From: Gammaproteobacteria bacterium | Lineage (GTDB): Bacteria; Pseudomonadota; Gammaproteobacteria; Pseudomonadales; Halieaceae | Direction: 5' to 3' | DNA: 64,000 nt | NCBI GenBank assembly: GCA_024742415.1 | Contig: JANSYN010000004.1 | Coordinates: forward strand, 186,001 to 250,000 | In this document: positions 34,442-42,906 of the stretch, piece by piece | Numbering within the stretch: position 1 is the stretch's first letter | How the letters are laid out: each line of letters opens with the position of its first letter | Notes under the pieces: generated by a model | Seen by the model: the letters and a program-made list of their open reading frames with translations, nothing else | What the model was told of the DNA's origin: nothing | Databases searched by the model: none | Made by a program: the position numbers and the translations under genes

Positions 34442-36403
34442 ATGTTCGATTATCACACAGCCTTCTCACGCAACCTCGGCTGGGTTACTGAAGCAGAACA
34501 GGAAATTCTTCGTACAAAGCGCATCGCCATTGCCGGGCTGGGTGGTGTGGGTGGTAGCCACATTATTACTTTGACGCGTTTGGGCGTCGGCAGTTTCAGT
34601 ATTGCCGACTTCGATCGATTTGAGATTCAGAATTTCAATCGCCAGGCCGGCGCCAATGTCAGCAACCTGGACAAACCCAAAGTTGATGTCATGGCGGCGA
34701 TGGCCCGCGATATAAATCCCGAACTGGACGTGCGCTGCTTTCCCACCGGTGTGGACGACGACAACCTGGACGCGTTCCTCGACGGCGTAGACCTGTATGT
34801 GGACAGCCTCGATTTTTTTGCCCTGGACATTCGCAACAAGGTGTTTAACGCCTGTGCTGCCAAGGGTATTCCAGCTGTGACCGCCGCGCCGCTGGGTATG
34901 GGCGCGGCTTTGCTGGTTTTTATGCCCGGCGCCATGAGCTACGAGGAGTATTTTCGGATGCAGGGGCAGGACCCGGACGAGCAGGCTCTGCGCTTCATGA
35001 TGGGCCTTGCACCGGCGCGCCTGCAGTTGTCCTATCTCGTTGATGATACGCGGGTAGATTTCAACGCAAAGAAGGGTCCGTCCACGCCGATGGCCTGTGA
35101 ACTCTGCGCGGGTTTCGCCGCAACCTATGCCCTGAAAATCCTGCTTGATCGGGGTGATGTGATCGTGGCGCCCCGGGGTATTCATTTTGATGCTTATCGC
35201 AATAAACTGAGCACGACCTGGCGCCCCGGCGGTAACAATAACCCTGTGCAGCGCCTGGGGCTGATGGTCGCGAGAAGAATGGTCATGGCCAAGCGCGATG
35301 CAGGCATAACCGAGCAGGCCAGCCTGGATACTCCGATAGAGCGAGTGCTCGATCTGGCCAGGTGGGCGCCCAGCGGTGACAACGAGCAACCGTGGAAGTT
35401 CGAGCTTGTCGATGCTCACCGCGCTGTCATCTACACGCACGATACGCGCGACTGGTGCGTGTACGACCTGGACGGTACGTCCAGCCAGATCGCGGTGGGA
35501 GCACTGCTGGAAACCATTCGCATCGCGGCCACGGGTGAGGGCATGGTGGCCAACTGCCTGCGGCGCGACACTGAATCTGCCAGCGAACTGGTGTTTGATG
35601 TCACGCTTGCGCCTGAGCCAACCGTGGCGGCTGATCGGCACCTGCATTTTGTGCGCTCGCGTGTGACGCAACGCAAACCGTTGTCGACCAAAGCCCTGGG
35701 CGCCCGGCAGAAGCAGGCGCTGGAGACGGCAGTAGGCGATGGCTACCGCATCCTCTGGTTTGATCAGGCGCCTTTGCGACGGCGCATGGCCAAGGTGCTG
35801 TTTCACAATGCACATATTCGTCTGGCAACACCGGAAGCTTACGAAGTGCATCGCAAGAATATCGATTGGGGCGCCCGTTTCAGCCAAGACAGACTCCCGG
35901 AACATGCGCTGGGCGTGGATCTCCTTACGCGCAAGGTCATGCGCTGGGCGCTCACGAGTTGGCAGCGGGTGACGTTTCTCAACCGGTTCTTTGCCGGCAC
36001 CTGGCTGCCGCGCCTGCAAATGGATCTTGCGACTGGCCTGCGCTGTGCCGCGCATTTCGTGATCGTGTCTGAACAGCCATTGCAGTCGATCGACGATTAC
36101 ATCAACGGTGGCAGGGCCATGCAGCGATTCTGGCTTGAGGCAACGCGGCAGAACCTGCAGTTGCAGCCCGAGATGACGCCCATGATTTTTTCACGCTATG
36201 TCGAGCAGGGAATCGCTTTCACATCCCTGCCGGCCGAACAGCAGTTGGCACAGCGCCTGGCGGGAGAACTCTCCCATTTGCTGGGCGATGGAGAGCGTAC
36301 CGCGCATCGCGTGTATATGGGGCGCGTAGGCTACGGCCCTGCACCGACTTCTCGTTCGATTCGTCCGCCACTGGAAAAGCTCCTGGTGAACACAGCGCAA
36401 TAG
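34442..36403 (+). CDS. E1/ThiF-like adenylyltransferase fused to a nitroreductase-like domain (Rv1355c-type)
   Basis: The 653-residue protein has two halves. Residues about 1-260 are a ThiF/MoeB/UBA1-type adenylation domain with the nucleotide loop AGLGGVGGSH (31-40), RFEIQNFNRQAGA and one CxxC (MACELCAGF, about 225), where E1-like proteins often have two pairs. Residues about 300-640 look like a nitroreductase FMN domain (DLARWAPSGDNEQPWKF). The fusion suggests carboxylate adenylation followed by a flavin-dependent redox step on a peptide or N-acyl amino acid. The next gene starts 4 nt after the stop. The substrate is unknown. Confidence 0.8.
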   Translation: MFDYHTAFSRNLGWVTEAEQEILRTKRIAIAGLGGVGGSHIITLTRLGVGSFSIADFDRFEIQNFNRQAGANVSNLDKPKVDVMAAMARDINPELDVRCFPTGVDDDNLDAFLDGVDLYVDSLDFFALDIRNKVFNACAAKGIPAVTAAPLGMGAALLVFMPGAMSYEEYFRMQGQDPDEQALRFMMGLAPARLQLSYLVDDTRVDFNAKKGPSTPMACELCAGFAATYALKILLDRGDVIVAPRGIHFDAYRNKLSTTWRPGGNNNPVQRLGLMVARRMVMAKRDAGITEQASLDTPIERVLDLARWAPSGDNEQPWKFELVDAHRAVIYTHDTRDWCVYDLDGTSSQIAVGALLETIRIAATGEGMVANCLRRDTESASELVFDVTLAPEPTVAADRHLHFVRSRVTQRKPLSTKALGARQKQALETAVGDGYRILWFDQAPLRRRMAKVLFHNAHIRLATPEAYEVHRKNIDWGARFSQDRLPEHALGVDLLTRKVMRWALTSWQRVTFLNRFFAGTWLPRLQMDLATGLRCAAHFVIVSEQPLQSIDDYINGGRAMQRFWLEATRQNLQLQPEMTPMIFSRYVEQGIAFTSLPAEQQLAQRLAGELSHLLGDGERTAHRVYMGRVGYGPAPTSRSIRPPLEKLLVNTAQ

Positions 36404-36407
36404 CACG

Positions 36408-37670
36408 ATGACCCGGCCAGCACCCCAGCAGACATCAAGCCAACGCAAGATTCGGGTGTTGTTTCTGGCCGAGGCCGTGACGCTGGCGCATGTCGCTCGC
36501 CCGCTAAGCCTGGCCGGCTCGCTGGACGCCTCACGCTACGATATACATTTTGCCCATTGTCCGCGTTACGCCGATCTTGTTGGCGATCAGCATTTTACCG
36601 AGCACGCCATTCATAGCATCGCTCCGGTAGAGTTCGCCGCTGCGCTGGCCGCTGGCCGCCCCCTGTACGACCTCGAGACGCTCAAGGGCTACGTGGAGCA
36701 GGAAAGGACGCTGCTGGACGAGTTGCGCCCCGATGTGATCGTCGCGGATTTTCGCATCACTGCCGCCGTCAGCGCCGAGCTAGCCGGAATACCCAGTGTC
36801 TGTATCGCCAACACCTGCTGGTCACCCTATGTCGATCAACGCTACACCGTGCCCGACCTGCCACTGGTGCGCCGATTCGGCGTGACGGTCGCACAGGGGT
36901 TGTTCTCGATCGGTCGACCCGTCGCGTTCGCCATGCACAGCAGGCCCATGGCGGCGCTGCGCCGGGTGCACGGGTTGCCCCCGCTGGGGGCGGATCTGAA
37001 TCGTGTCTATACACATGCTGACTACACCCTGTATGCCGATATACCCGGGCTGTACAAGACGGCAGAGCTGCCAAGCAACCACCGCGAAATAGGCCCGGTG
37101 CTGTGGTCGCCCGCTGCGCCGTTGCCGTCATGGTGGCACACGGTAGATACCAGCCGGCCACTGGTTTATGTGACGCCGGGCAGTTCCGGGCGTGCGGATC
37201 TTTTACCCGCGATGATCGCAGCGCTGGGGGAACTCGAGGTCACCGCCATGGTCGCCAGCGCGGGAATGGAACTGCAGTCACCGCTACCGGCCAATGTTCA
37301 CGCGGCCGCGTTTTTGCCAGGTGATCTGGCCGCGCGGCGCAGCAGCCTTGTTGTTTGTAACGGCGGCAGTCCAACAACGCACCAGGCATTGTCCGAAGGC
37401 GCCGCGGTGCTGGGGTTGCCCACCAACCTGGATCAGTTTCTCAATCTGGCAACGCTGTGCAATGCCGGCGTGGCCGGCATGATGCGAGCCGACCAGTTTC
37501 AGCGCGGGGCGTTCCAGAGCCAGGTGATGGCCATGCTCGCCGACGACAGTCTGTCTGCAGCGGCCGCTAGCATGGCGCAGCGAATACAGCAGTGCAGCGC
37601 CGCCAACCATTTCCCGCAGTTTATGGATGACCCGCAGTCGCCCTGGTGGCGATCTGCACAATCGGATTAG
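36408..37670 (+). CDS. GT1-family (UGT/MGT-like) glycosyltransferase
   Basis: The 420-residue GT-B protein starts IRVLFLAEAVTLAHVARPLSLA and has the C-terminal nucleotide-sugar motif SLVVCNGGSPTTHQALSEGAAVLGLP followed by DQFLNLATL, the usual UGT/macrolide GT signature with Gly-Gly in place of His-Gly. Enzymes of this type glycosylate lipids or small molecules. It begins 4 nt after the E1/nitroreductase stop and is followed within 10 nt by the hexapeptide protein, so the genes are very probably one operon. Confidence 0.85.
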   Translation: MTRPAPQQTSSQRKIRVLFLAEAVTLAHVARPLSLAGSLDASRYDIHFAHCPRYADLVGDQHFTEHAIHSIAPVEFAAALAAGRPLYDLETLKGYVEQERTLLDELRPDVIVADFRITAAVSAELAGIPSVCIANTCWSPYVDQRYTVPDLPLVRRFGVTVAQGLFSIGRPVAFAMHSRPMAALRRVHGLPPLGADLNRVYTHADYTLYADIPGLYKTAELPSNHREIGPVLWSPAAPLPSWWHTVDTSRPLVYVTPGSSGRADLLPAMIAALGELEVTAMVASAGMELQSPLPANVHAAAFLPGDLAARRSSLVVCNGGSPTTHQALSEGAAVLGLPTNLDQFLNLATLCNAGVAGMMRADQFQRGAFQSQVMAMLADDSLSAAAASMAQRIQQCSAANHFPQFMDDPQSPWWRSAQSD

Positions 37671-37680
37671 GAGACTCAGC

Positions 37681-38337
37681 GTGCGAAAGATATCACCGGC
37701 CCAGATAGCAACCTTCGCCAGCCTGTTCACACTGACCCTGCTGTTGGGGCTTGTCACCACCCTGTGGCTGATCACACCACAGGCCATGGGGCAGTTTTTC
37801 AGCGCAGCGCTGCTGGTTGGCTTCCCCGTCATTTTTTACGCCTGGGCTTTTTTGGTGTACCGGCTCATGCATCGCTTTCTGCCATTGCAGCCTGGGAATC
37901 TGCCCGCCGGCTCCAGGGAAGAATTTGCCTACCAGGTCGACACGCTGTTTCGCCTCGTGTTGTTCTATCCGTTGATCCGCACCTATTTTATTCCCACGCC
38001 ATTGATGCGCTTGGTCTACCTCGCCCTGGGCGCAAAGATGGGCGACAACACCTATAGCGGTGGCGCTATTCTTGATCCGGCCTTAACACAGATGGGCGCC
38101 AATACCATCATTGGCCATGACGCGGTCGTGTTCTCACATGTGATCGAAGGGCACGACATGGCACTGGAGCCTGTCGTTATCGGAGACAACGTGACGGTTG
38201 GGGCCAAGGCAACCATCATGCCAGGCGTGCAGATTGGTGATGGTGCAATCGTCTCCGTGGGTGCGGTCGTTACCAAGGGGACAATCATCGGTGCCGGCGA
38301 GTTCTGGGGTGGTATGCCCGCGAAGCGCCTCAAGTAG
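37681..38337 (+). CDS. Membrane-associated left-handed beta-helix (hexapeptide) acyltransferase
   Basis: The 218-residue protein starts at GTG 37681 with an AGGAG ribosome site 7 nt upstream. Two transmembrane segments (FASLFTLTLLLGLVTTLWLI and LLVGFPVIFYAWAFLVYRLM) precede hexapeptide repeats (IGHDAVVFSHV, VIGDNVTVGAKATIMPGVQIGDGAIVSVGAVV) and the closing FWGGMPAKRLK. Such proteins O- or N-acetylate sugars at the inner membrane. It is the last gene of the acyltransferase-E1-glycosyltransferase run and ends before the heptanucleotide array and terminator. Confidence 0.85.
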   Translation: MRKISPAQIATFASLFTLTLLLGLVTTLWLITPQAMGQFFSAALLVGFPVIFYAWAFLVYRLMHRFLPLQPGNLPAGSREEFAYQVDTLFRLVLFYPLIRTYFIPTPLMRLVYLALGAKMGDNTYSGGAILDPALTQMGANTIIGHDAVVFSHVIEGHDMALEPVVIGDNVTVGAKATIMPGVQIGDGAIVSVGAVVTKGTIIGAGEFWGGMPAKRLK

Positions 38338-38460
38338 GGTGTCATGAGCTGGCCATTGGCCCAGAGGGCGGCGAATGCCGTGAGAGCCATGGGCTCGGAG
38401 TACACTCGGGACAAAGTAGTGAGAAAGACAGAACACAGAAGGGCAGGCAGGTAAGGCAGT

Positions 38461-38509
38461 AGGAAGTAGGAAGTAGGAAGTAGGAAGTAGGAAGTAGGAA
38501 GTAGGAAGT
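38461..38509. repeat. 7-bp tandem array, seven copies
   Basis: AGGAAGT occurs seven times without interruption, followed by AGCCCGGG. It lies between the hexapeptide gene and the bidirectional terminator. Confidence 0.97.
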
Positions 38510-38548
38510 AGCCCGGGCAGCGGCCGATGAGTGCAAAACAGCGGGCAT

Positions 38549-38576
38549 AAAAAAAGGGGCTGAAAGCCCCTTTTTT
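38549..38576. terminator. Bidirectional rho-independent terminator
   Basis: AAAAAAAGGGGCT-gaa-AGCCCCTTTTTT forms a 6-bp GC-rich stem flanked by A- and T-tracts, so it can terminate both the plus-strand operon ending at 38337 and the minus-strand PEP-CTERM gene ending at 38628. Confidence 0.9.
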
Positions 38577-38627
38577 AGTGCTGGCGAGTTTTGCCGGACT
38601 CGCCTGATGTTGTGCCCTGGTGGTGCC

Positions 38628-39710
38628 TTAAGCGACCAGCTCAGGTGCCTGCTTGCGGCGGGCAGAGGCTGCGAGAAGCAGCAGACCCAGTGCGAACAGC
38701 AGGACAGTGCGTGGCTCAGGAACTTCAGTGACGAACGAGTTGTTGGCGTCTGACTGGAAGATGATGTCAGGGCCGGTCAAGCCGTTCACTTCACCCAGGT
38801 TAGGTGCCTGGAAGCTGCCGCCATCCCAATACTGCTGTGAAGGGTTGGTTTCCTGGAAAGGCAGCACGTTGGATGTGTTGAATTCCAGGTCGAACAGCAG
38901 TGAGGTGATGTCTGTCTTGAAGAAGTCAGTGTTCTGGAACGTCAGATCAGCGCTCAGCGAAGTTGTGCCAAGACCGGTAACAGACTGTTGTCCGCCCCAC
39001 TGGTCACCGTCGGCACTGCCGTCAAGCAGCTGATAGCCACCGACAGGATTGCCAGAACCAATGATGATGTCGCCATCACCCGGGTTGTAATCGCCATCGT
39101 CATTCGCGTCGACGAAAGTGAACTCTGTGGTGAAGCTGCCAGCAACCGAAGCCACTTCGCCGGATGCGATCAGGATGCCATCATTGAAGCCGGTGCCGCT
39201 CAGGGCGTCAGCGTTCAGTGTGCTGCCATCATTGCGATCGTCCCAGTAGATTTCGAAGAAGTTGGTTGTGGGAGCGGTCGGATCGCCCAATACCAGAGTC
39301 TGGGTGAAGGTGTAGACGTCATCACCGCCGCCTGCTGCGCCGCCATCGTTCTGCAGGACAAAACCGCCCTGGGAGAAGGAGCTGACGCTTTCCTCAAAGC
39401 CAGCAACGAAAGTGATTTCGAAGTTGGTAGCAGGATTGCCCGAATTCAGGCCCAGCGGGATCAGTGGGTTACCACCAGCGTCTGTCAGACCGACCAGTGT
39501 GGCGTGAGCGTAGGTAGTGAACTGTCCGCCTGTAGGGGGCACAGCACCGATGGCTGTAGCCGTGCCTGGCAGCCAATCGAATGAACCGACCGTAGTGTCG
39601 CCGTTGAAACCGCCAACGCCGTCCGGATCGAAGATGATGGAATTGCCTGCAAAGGCAGGTGCTGTCATAGCCATGGCAAGGCCGATTCCAGCTGCAACTC
39701 GTTTAATCAT
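38628..39710 (-). CDS. PEP-CTERM sorting-domain protein (exosortase substrate)
   Basis: The 360-residue protein has an N-terminal signal peptide (VAAGIGLAMAMTAPAFAG), a Gly/Asp/Thr-rich secreted body, and a C-terminal sorting signal: VPEP motif, then the hydrophobic RTVLLFALGLLLLAASA and basic RRKQ. Exosortase cleaves such tails for surface or EPS attachment. ATG 39710 follows a GGAGAA ribosome site; the open frame extends further but without support. A sigma-54 promoter lies 50-65 bp upstream, as for the flocculation protein PepA controlled by PrsK/PrsR in other bacteria. The short Asp-rich ANDDGDYNPGDGDI may bind calcium. Confidence 0.92.
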   Translation of the reverse strand: MIKRVAAGIGLAMAMTAPAFAGNSIIFDPDGVGGFNGDTTVGSFDWLPGTATAIGAVPPTGGQFTTYAHATLVGLTDAGGNPLIPLGLNSGNPATNFEITFVAGFEESVSSFSQGGFVLQNDGGAAGGGDDVYTFTQTLVLGDPTAPTTNFFEIYWDDRNDGSTLNADALSGTGFNDGILIASGEVASVAGSFTTEFTFVDANDDGDYNPGDGDIIIGSGNPVGGYQLLDGSADGDQWGGQQSVTGLGTTSLSADLTFQNTDFFKTDITSLLFDLEFNTSNVLPFQETNPSQQYWDGGSFQAPNLGEVNGLTGPDIIFQSDANNSFVTEVPEPRTVLLFALGLLLLAASARRKQAPELVA

Positions 39711-39762
39711 GGTGTTCTCCTTTGAACTCTTGCGAGTGATGTATGTTTGCACAAGAGTTAAA

Positions 39763-39776
39763 GCAGAAACCGTGCC
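39763..39776 (-). promoter_or_regulatory. Sigma-54 promoter of the PEP-CTERM gene
   Basis: Read on the minus strand, AGGCACGGTTTCTGCT has GG and GC at exactly the required 10-bp spacing and matches 10 of 12 consensus positions (TGGCACG-N4-TTGCW). The predicted transcription start is near 39751, about 40 nt before the ATG. Confidence 0.8.
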
Positions 39777-39848
39777 TACTTTAATAAATCCTTATATATC
39801 AGTTGGTTAAAAATCAAGGTCGATGAAAAAGCGCGCTTTGGCGATCCT

Positions 39849-39867
39849 TTTGTAAAGATTTCTGACA
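39849..39867 (-). promoter_or_regulatory. Candidate PrsR activator site upstream of the PEP-CTERM gene
   Basis: TTTGTAAAGATTTCTGACA (plus-strand reading) lies 72 bp upstream of the sigma-54 element, in the 114-bp space before the prsT stop. It is 15/19 identical to a site at 62451-62469 placed similarly before another sigma-54 match. An enhancer role is inference. Confidence 0.5.
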
Positions 39868-39890
39868 CGGTAGTCACGCTGGCCCCTGAT

Positions 39891-42695
39891 CTACTCGGCC
39901 AACTGGGCCAGCAGTGCCTGGGCGGCTTCCCTGTCGCTGAATTCCGGGCTGGCATTGAGCAGTGAGGACAGCACCCTTGCAGCCTGTCGATTCTGCCCGG
40001 CCTGGGCCAGTGCAACCGCAAGGTGGTACTGGAAGTCGGTGCGGCCGGGCGCCGCCTCTGTTGCGCGCCGCAGCAGGGCCACGGCCCGCTCTTCCTGCCC
40101 GGGACTTTGCAGCAGGATCATAGCCAGTGTGTCCTGCACCGGGGCTGCATCGGGTGCTTGCCGGTGCGCTTCCTCCGCCAGCGTCAGTGCGCGCCTGGGG
40201 TCGCGCTCACGCAACAGCCACGCGAGGTTGTTGATCGCTGGTGTATCGTTGGGGTGCGTTTCTACCCGCACTTCGAACGCCGCGATGGCCTGCTCTTCGC
40301 GCCCACCCAGTAGATACAGGTTGGCCAGATTGTACTGCACCAGTTGATCATCGGGCCTGGCGGTCATCCAGGTTTCCAGGTGTGCATAGGCGGCGTCGAA
40401 CTCCCTGGCGCGCCACAGTGCCAGGGCGTATTTGATCGCGACGCTGGAGTCTTCAGGTTGCAGTTCCAGCATTTTGCCCAGCGCGGCCACCTCGCGCTCG
40501 GGCTTCTGCTCTAACCGCGCCAGCTTGGCGGCCTGGTCATACACGTCTGCCTGACCGGGGTACTGGTTCTCCAGGCGCGTGACTATTTCGCGCGCTTCAA
40601 CCGTTTTGCCCTGGGCGATCACCAGGCCGGCCATCGCAATCTGGATCGTGTAGTTGTCGGGATGTGCCTCATACGCGGCGGCCAGAGTCTCACTGAATCG
40701 GCGCACATCGCCCGTTTCATAGTAGGCCTTGGCCAGCAGGTAGTGGTTGCGTGCACTCAGGCTACTGAGGCTCTCCAGCTGTTCATACGCACTGATAGCC
40801 TGGTTGTACTTACCGTTTGCCGCGCGTGCGGCGCCCAGCACTGCAAGCACGCCGGGGTTTTCCGGATAGCTTTTGTGCAGCTCCGAGATATCGTCCAGTG
40901 CGCGCTCTGGGTCGCCATTCTCGAGCCGGATCTGTGCCAGCATGGTGCCGCTGTCAATGAATTGCGGATAGGTCTCGCGAGAGTTTTCGAGCACTTGTAT
41001 GGCTTTGTCGATATCGCCCACTTCGTTGTACAGGCGCGCCAGTGATACGGTGGTGCGCGGGTGCCCCTGGTAGAACATCTGGCTCTGCTCGTAGTAGGCG
41101 ATCGCCGCTTTCAGGTCGCCGCCGTACAGCGCAAAAACGGCCAGGTTATGTGAAGCGCTGGGGTTGCCCGGGTCCAGGTCAAGGACGGCACCAAAGGACT
41201 GTCGTGCGGCCTCGGTCTGGTTGCTGTTGAGCTGTGACCAGGCGAGCGCCAGCCTCGCGTTGACGCTTTGCGGCTTGCGCTCAATCCACTGCCGCTCGGC
41301 CTGGATCGCGCGCTCAGGCTCACCGGCCTTGATCTGCGCCTGTACCAGCTTGAGTTCGAGTTTTTCATCCTCCGGCGCCAGTTCGATCGCCTTTTCCATG
41401 GCGGCGGTGCCTTCTTCGATATCACCACTGAGTATCATCGCCACACCCAGCTTGGAGTGCGCACTCGCCGAGGCGGGGTTCTGTGCCAGCAGCTTGCGGT
41501 AGCGCGCCAGGGCATCCTTCTGGTTGCCCTGGATGAGTTCCAGGCCTGCCATGAGGTCCAGCGTTTCCTGCTGGTCGGGATTTTCCTTGAAAATCGGGTC
41601 AAGCAGGGCCTGGGCGGATGCCAGGTCACCCTGGCGGATTTGCAGGCGCGCCAGCAGATTTGACGCGGTGACGGACTCCGGCACCTGGGCGAGAAACTGG
41701 CGCAGGTAGAGTTGTGCCTGTTCGTCGTTGCCCAGCAGCGTGTGGGTCAGGCCCAGATAGTACTGGGCGGGCGGGTAGTCTTCGTACTTGGTCAGTGCCG
41801 CTTCAAACGACCCCTGGGCGCGCAGTAATTCACGTTGCTGCAGTTCGATCAGGCCGGTTGCATAATACTTGCCGGGCAGTTGCGCGGGCAATCGGCGTAT
41901 GTCCTGGCGGGCTTCGGGGTACTTGCGCAGATCGATCCTGAGCAATGCGCGCTGCAGCAGGTATTTTGCTGGAGTGCGCGAGAAGTTGATGGCCTGACCG
42001 TAGGCATTCTCGGCACCTTCACGGTCGCCCTCGAGGGCGAGTAAATCACCGCGCAGGCTCCATGCCTCGGGTTGCCGCGCATCGATCGCCATGGCCTTTT
42101 CCAGCCACTGCGCGGCCTCCTCGGCATTGCCAAGGTTGCGCTGCACGAACGCCTGTCCGAGGGTGGCGGTGGCCTCGCCGGGGTTGAGCTCCAGAGCGGT
42201 GCTGAAGTACGTCTGGGCACTGGCCAGGTCGGCCAGGCGCAGGCTTGCCATGCCGCGCAATCCCATGAGTGACGCCTGGTCCTCTTTGGACATGCTCTGA
42301 TCGACCTGGAACTCCTCGAGCAGCCCGGTGTAGTTGCCCGCCAGCAGCACGGCACCGGCCAGCGGCAACAGGACATCGCTTTCCGGTATGCCCATCTCCA
42401 GGGCGCGGCGCATTTCCTTTTCACTGGAATCCCCATCACCCAGGGCGAAATAGGTCTGCCCCAGCAGGAAGCGGGCATTCGGGTTCATCGGGTTGATTCT
42501 CAGTGCATTTTTGAGTTCGATGGCCGTTGTATTGAGGTCGCCCGCCTGCAGTGAGGTTTGCGCGCGCGCCACGTAATCCGCATCGGTGAGGTCCTCGCTG
42601 CAGCCTGCGCTAACAATGAGGGCGGCGATCGCCAGTGCCCCGGCCAGTGAGCGCGTGCGTCGGGGTATACTGCGGGTCGGTTTGAACGTGTTCAT
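39891..42695 (-). CDS. prsT: PrsT-type TPR lipoprotein (first copy)
   Basis: The 934-residue protein has a lipobox (ALIVSAGCSED, Cys32) and more than twenty TPR-like helical pairs to the end (for example LKNALRINPMNPNARFLLGQ and YALALWRAREFDAAYAHLE). PrsT proteins are PEP-CTERM-system TPR lipoproteins thought to scaffold EPS assembly or export across the periplasm. A second, similar-length copy lies at 50098-52917. No convincing sigma-54 site is seen in the 211 bp upstream of this copy. It is downstream of the AMIN/barrel gene on the same strand. Confidence 0.93.
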   Translation of the reverse strand: MNTFKPTRSIPRRTRSLAGALAIAALIVSAGCSEDLTDADYVARAQTSLQAGDLNTTAIELKNALRINPMNPNARFLLGQTYFALGDGDSSEKEMRRALEMGIPESDVLLPLAGAVLLAGNYTGLLEEFQVDQSMSKEDQASLMGLRGMASLRLADLASAQTYFSTALELNPGEATATLGQAFVQRNLGNAEEAAQWLEKAMAIDARQPEAWSLRGDLLALEGDREGAENAYGQAINFSRTPAKYLLQRALLRIDLRKYPEARQDIRRLPAQLPGKYYATGLIELQQRELLRAQGSFEAALTKYEDYPPAQYYLGLTHTLLGNDEQAQLYLRQFLAQVPESVTASNLLARLQIRQGDLASAQALLDPIFKENPDQQETLDLMAGLELIQGNQKDALARYRKLLAQNPASASAHSKLGVAMILSGDIEEGTAAMEKAIELAPEDEKLELKLVQAQIKAGEPERAIQAERQWIERKPQSVNARLALAWSQLNSNQTEAARQSFGAVLDLDPGNPSASHNLAVFALYGGDLKAAIAYYEQSQMFYQGHPRTTVSLARLYNEVGDIDKAIQVLENSRETYPQFIDSGTMLAQIRLENGDPERALDDISELHKSYPENPGVLAVLGAARAANGKYNQAISAYEQLESLSSLSARNHYLLAKAYYETGDVRRFSETLAAAYEAHPDNYTIQIAMAGLVIAQGKTVEAREIVTRLENQYPGQADVYDQAAKLARLEQKPEREVAALGKMLELQPEDSSVAIKYALALWRAREFDAAYAHLETWMTARPDDQLVQYNLANLYLLGGREEQAIAAFEVRVETHPNDTPAINNLAWLLRERDPRRALTLAEEAHRQAPDAAPVQDTLAMILLQSPGQEERAVALLRRATEAAPGRTDFQYHLAVALAQAGQNRQAARVLSSLLNASPEFSDREAAQALLAQLAE

Positions 42696-42906
42696 GCCAG
42701 TGGTTTCCTGTCGCGATTGGACGTCTAGAATGACCTGAAATTGCCGTCTCCCATTGTGGTATGAATTGCGGCGCGTGTCTGTAGTAAGTTCGGATCACGG
42801 GGGCTGTTGCCTGGCCGCGTCAGACGTTTTGTGGCCGCTGTCACAGTATTGGCGCGCTGCAGGCTGGCTCCAGCTGGCAACTGGACGATCCGGGCCGCGC
42901 GGTGTG

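Larger units (their letters stand above)
38338..38627. other. Intergenic region between converging genes
   Basis: This 290-bp stretch contains no gene. It holds a 7-bp tandem array (38461-38509) and a bidirectional terminator (38549-38576), both listed separately. Confidence 0.8.

Noticed and set aside
34466-36055. 529-residue minus-strand open frame
   Set aside because: Antisense to the clearly recognised E1-nitroreductase gene; typical long shadow frame in high-GC DNA.
3346-38509. Tandem arrays as CRISPR
   Set aside because: Units of 7, 8 and 18 bp without spacers and no cas genes.
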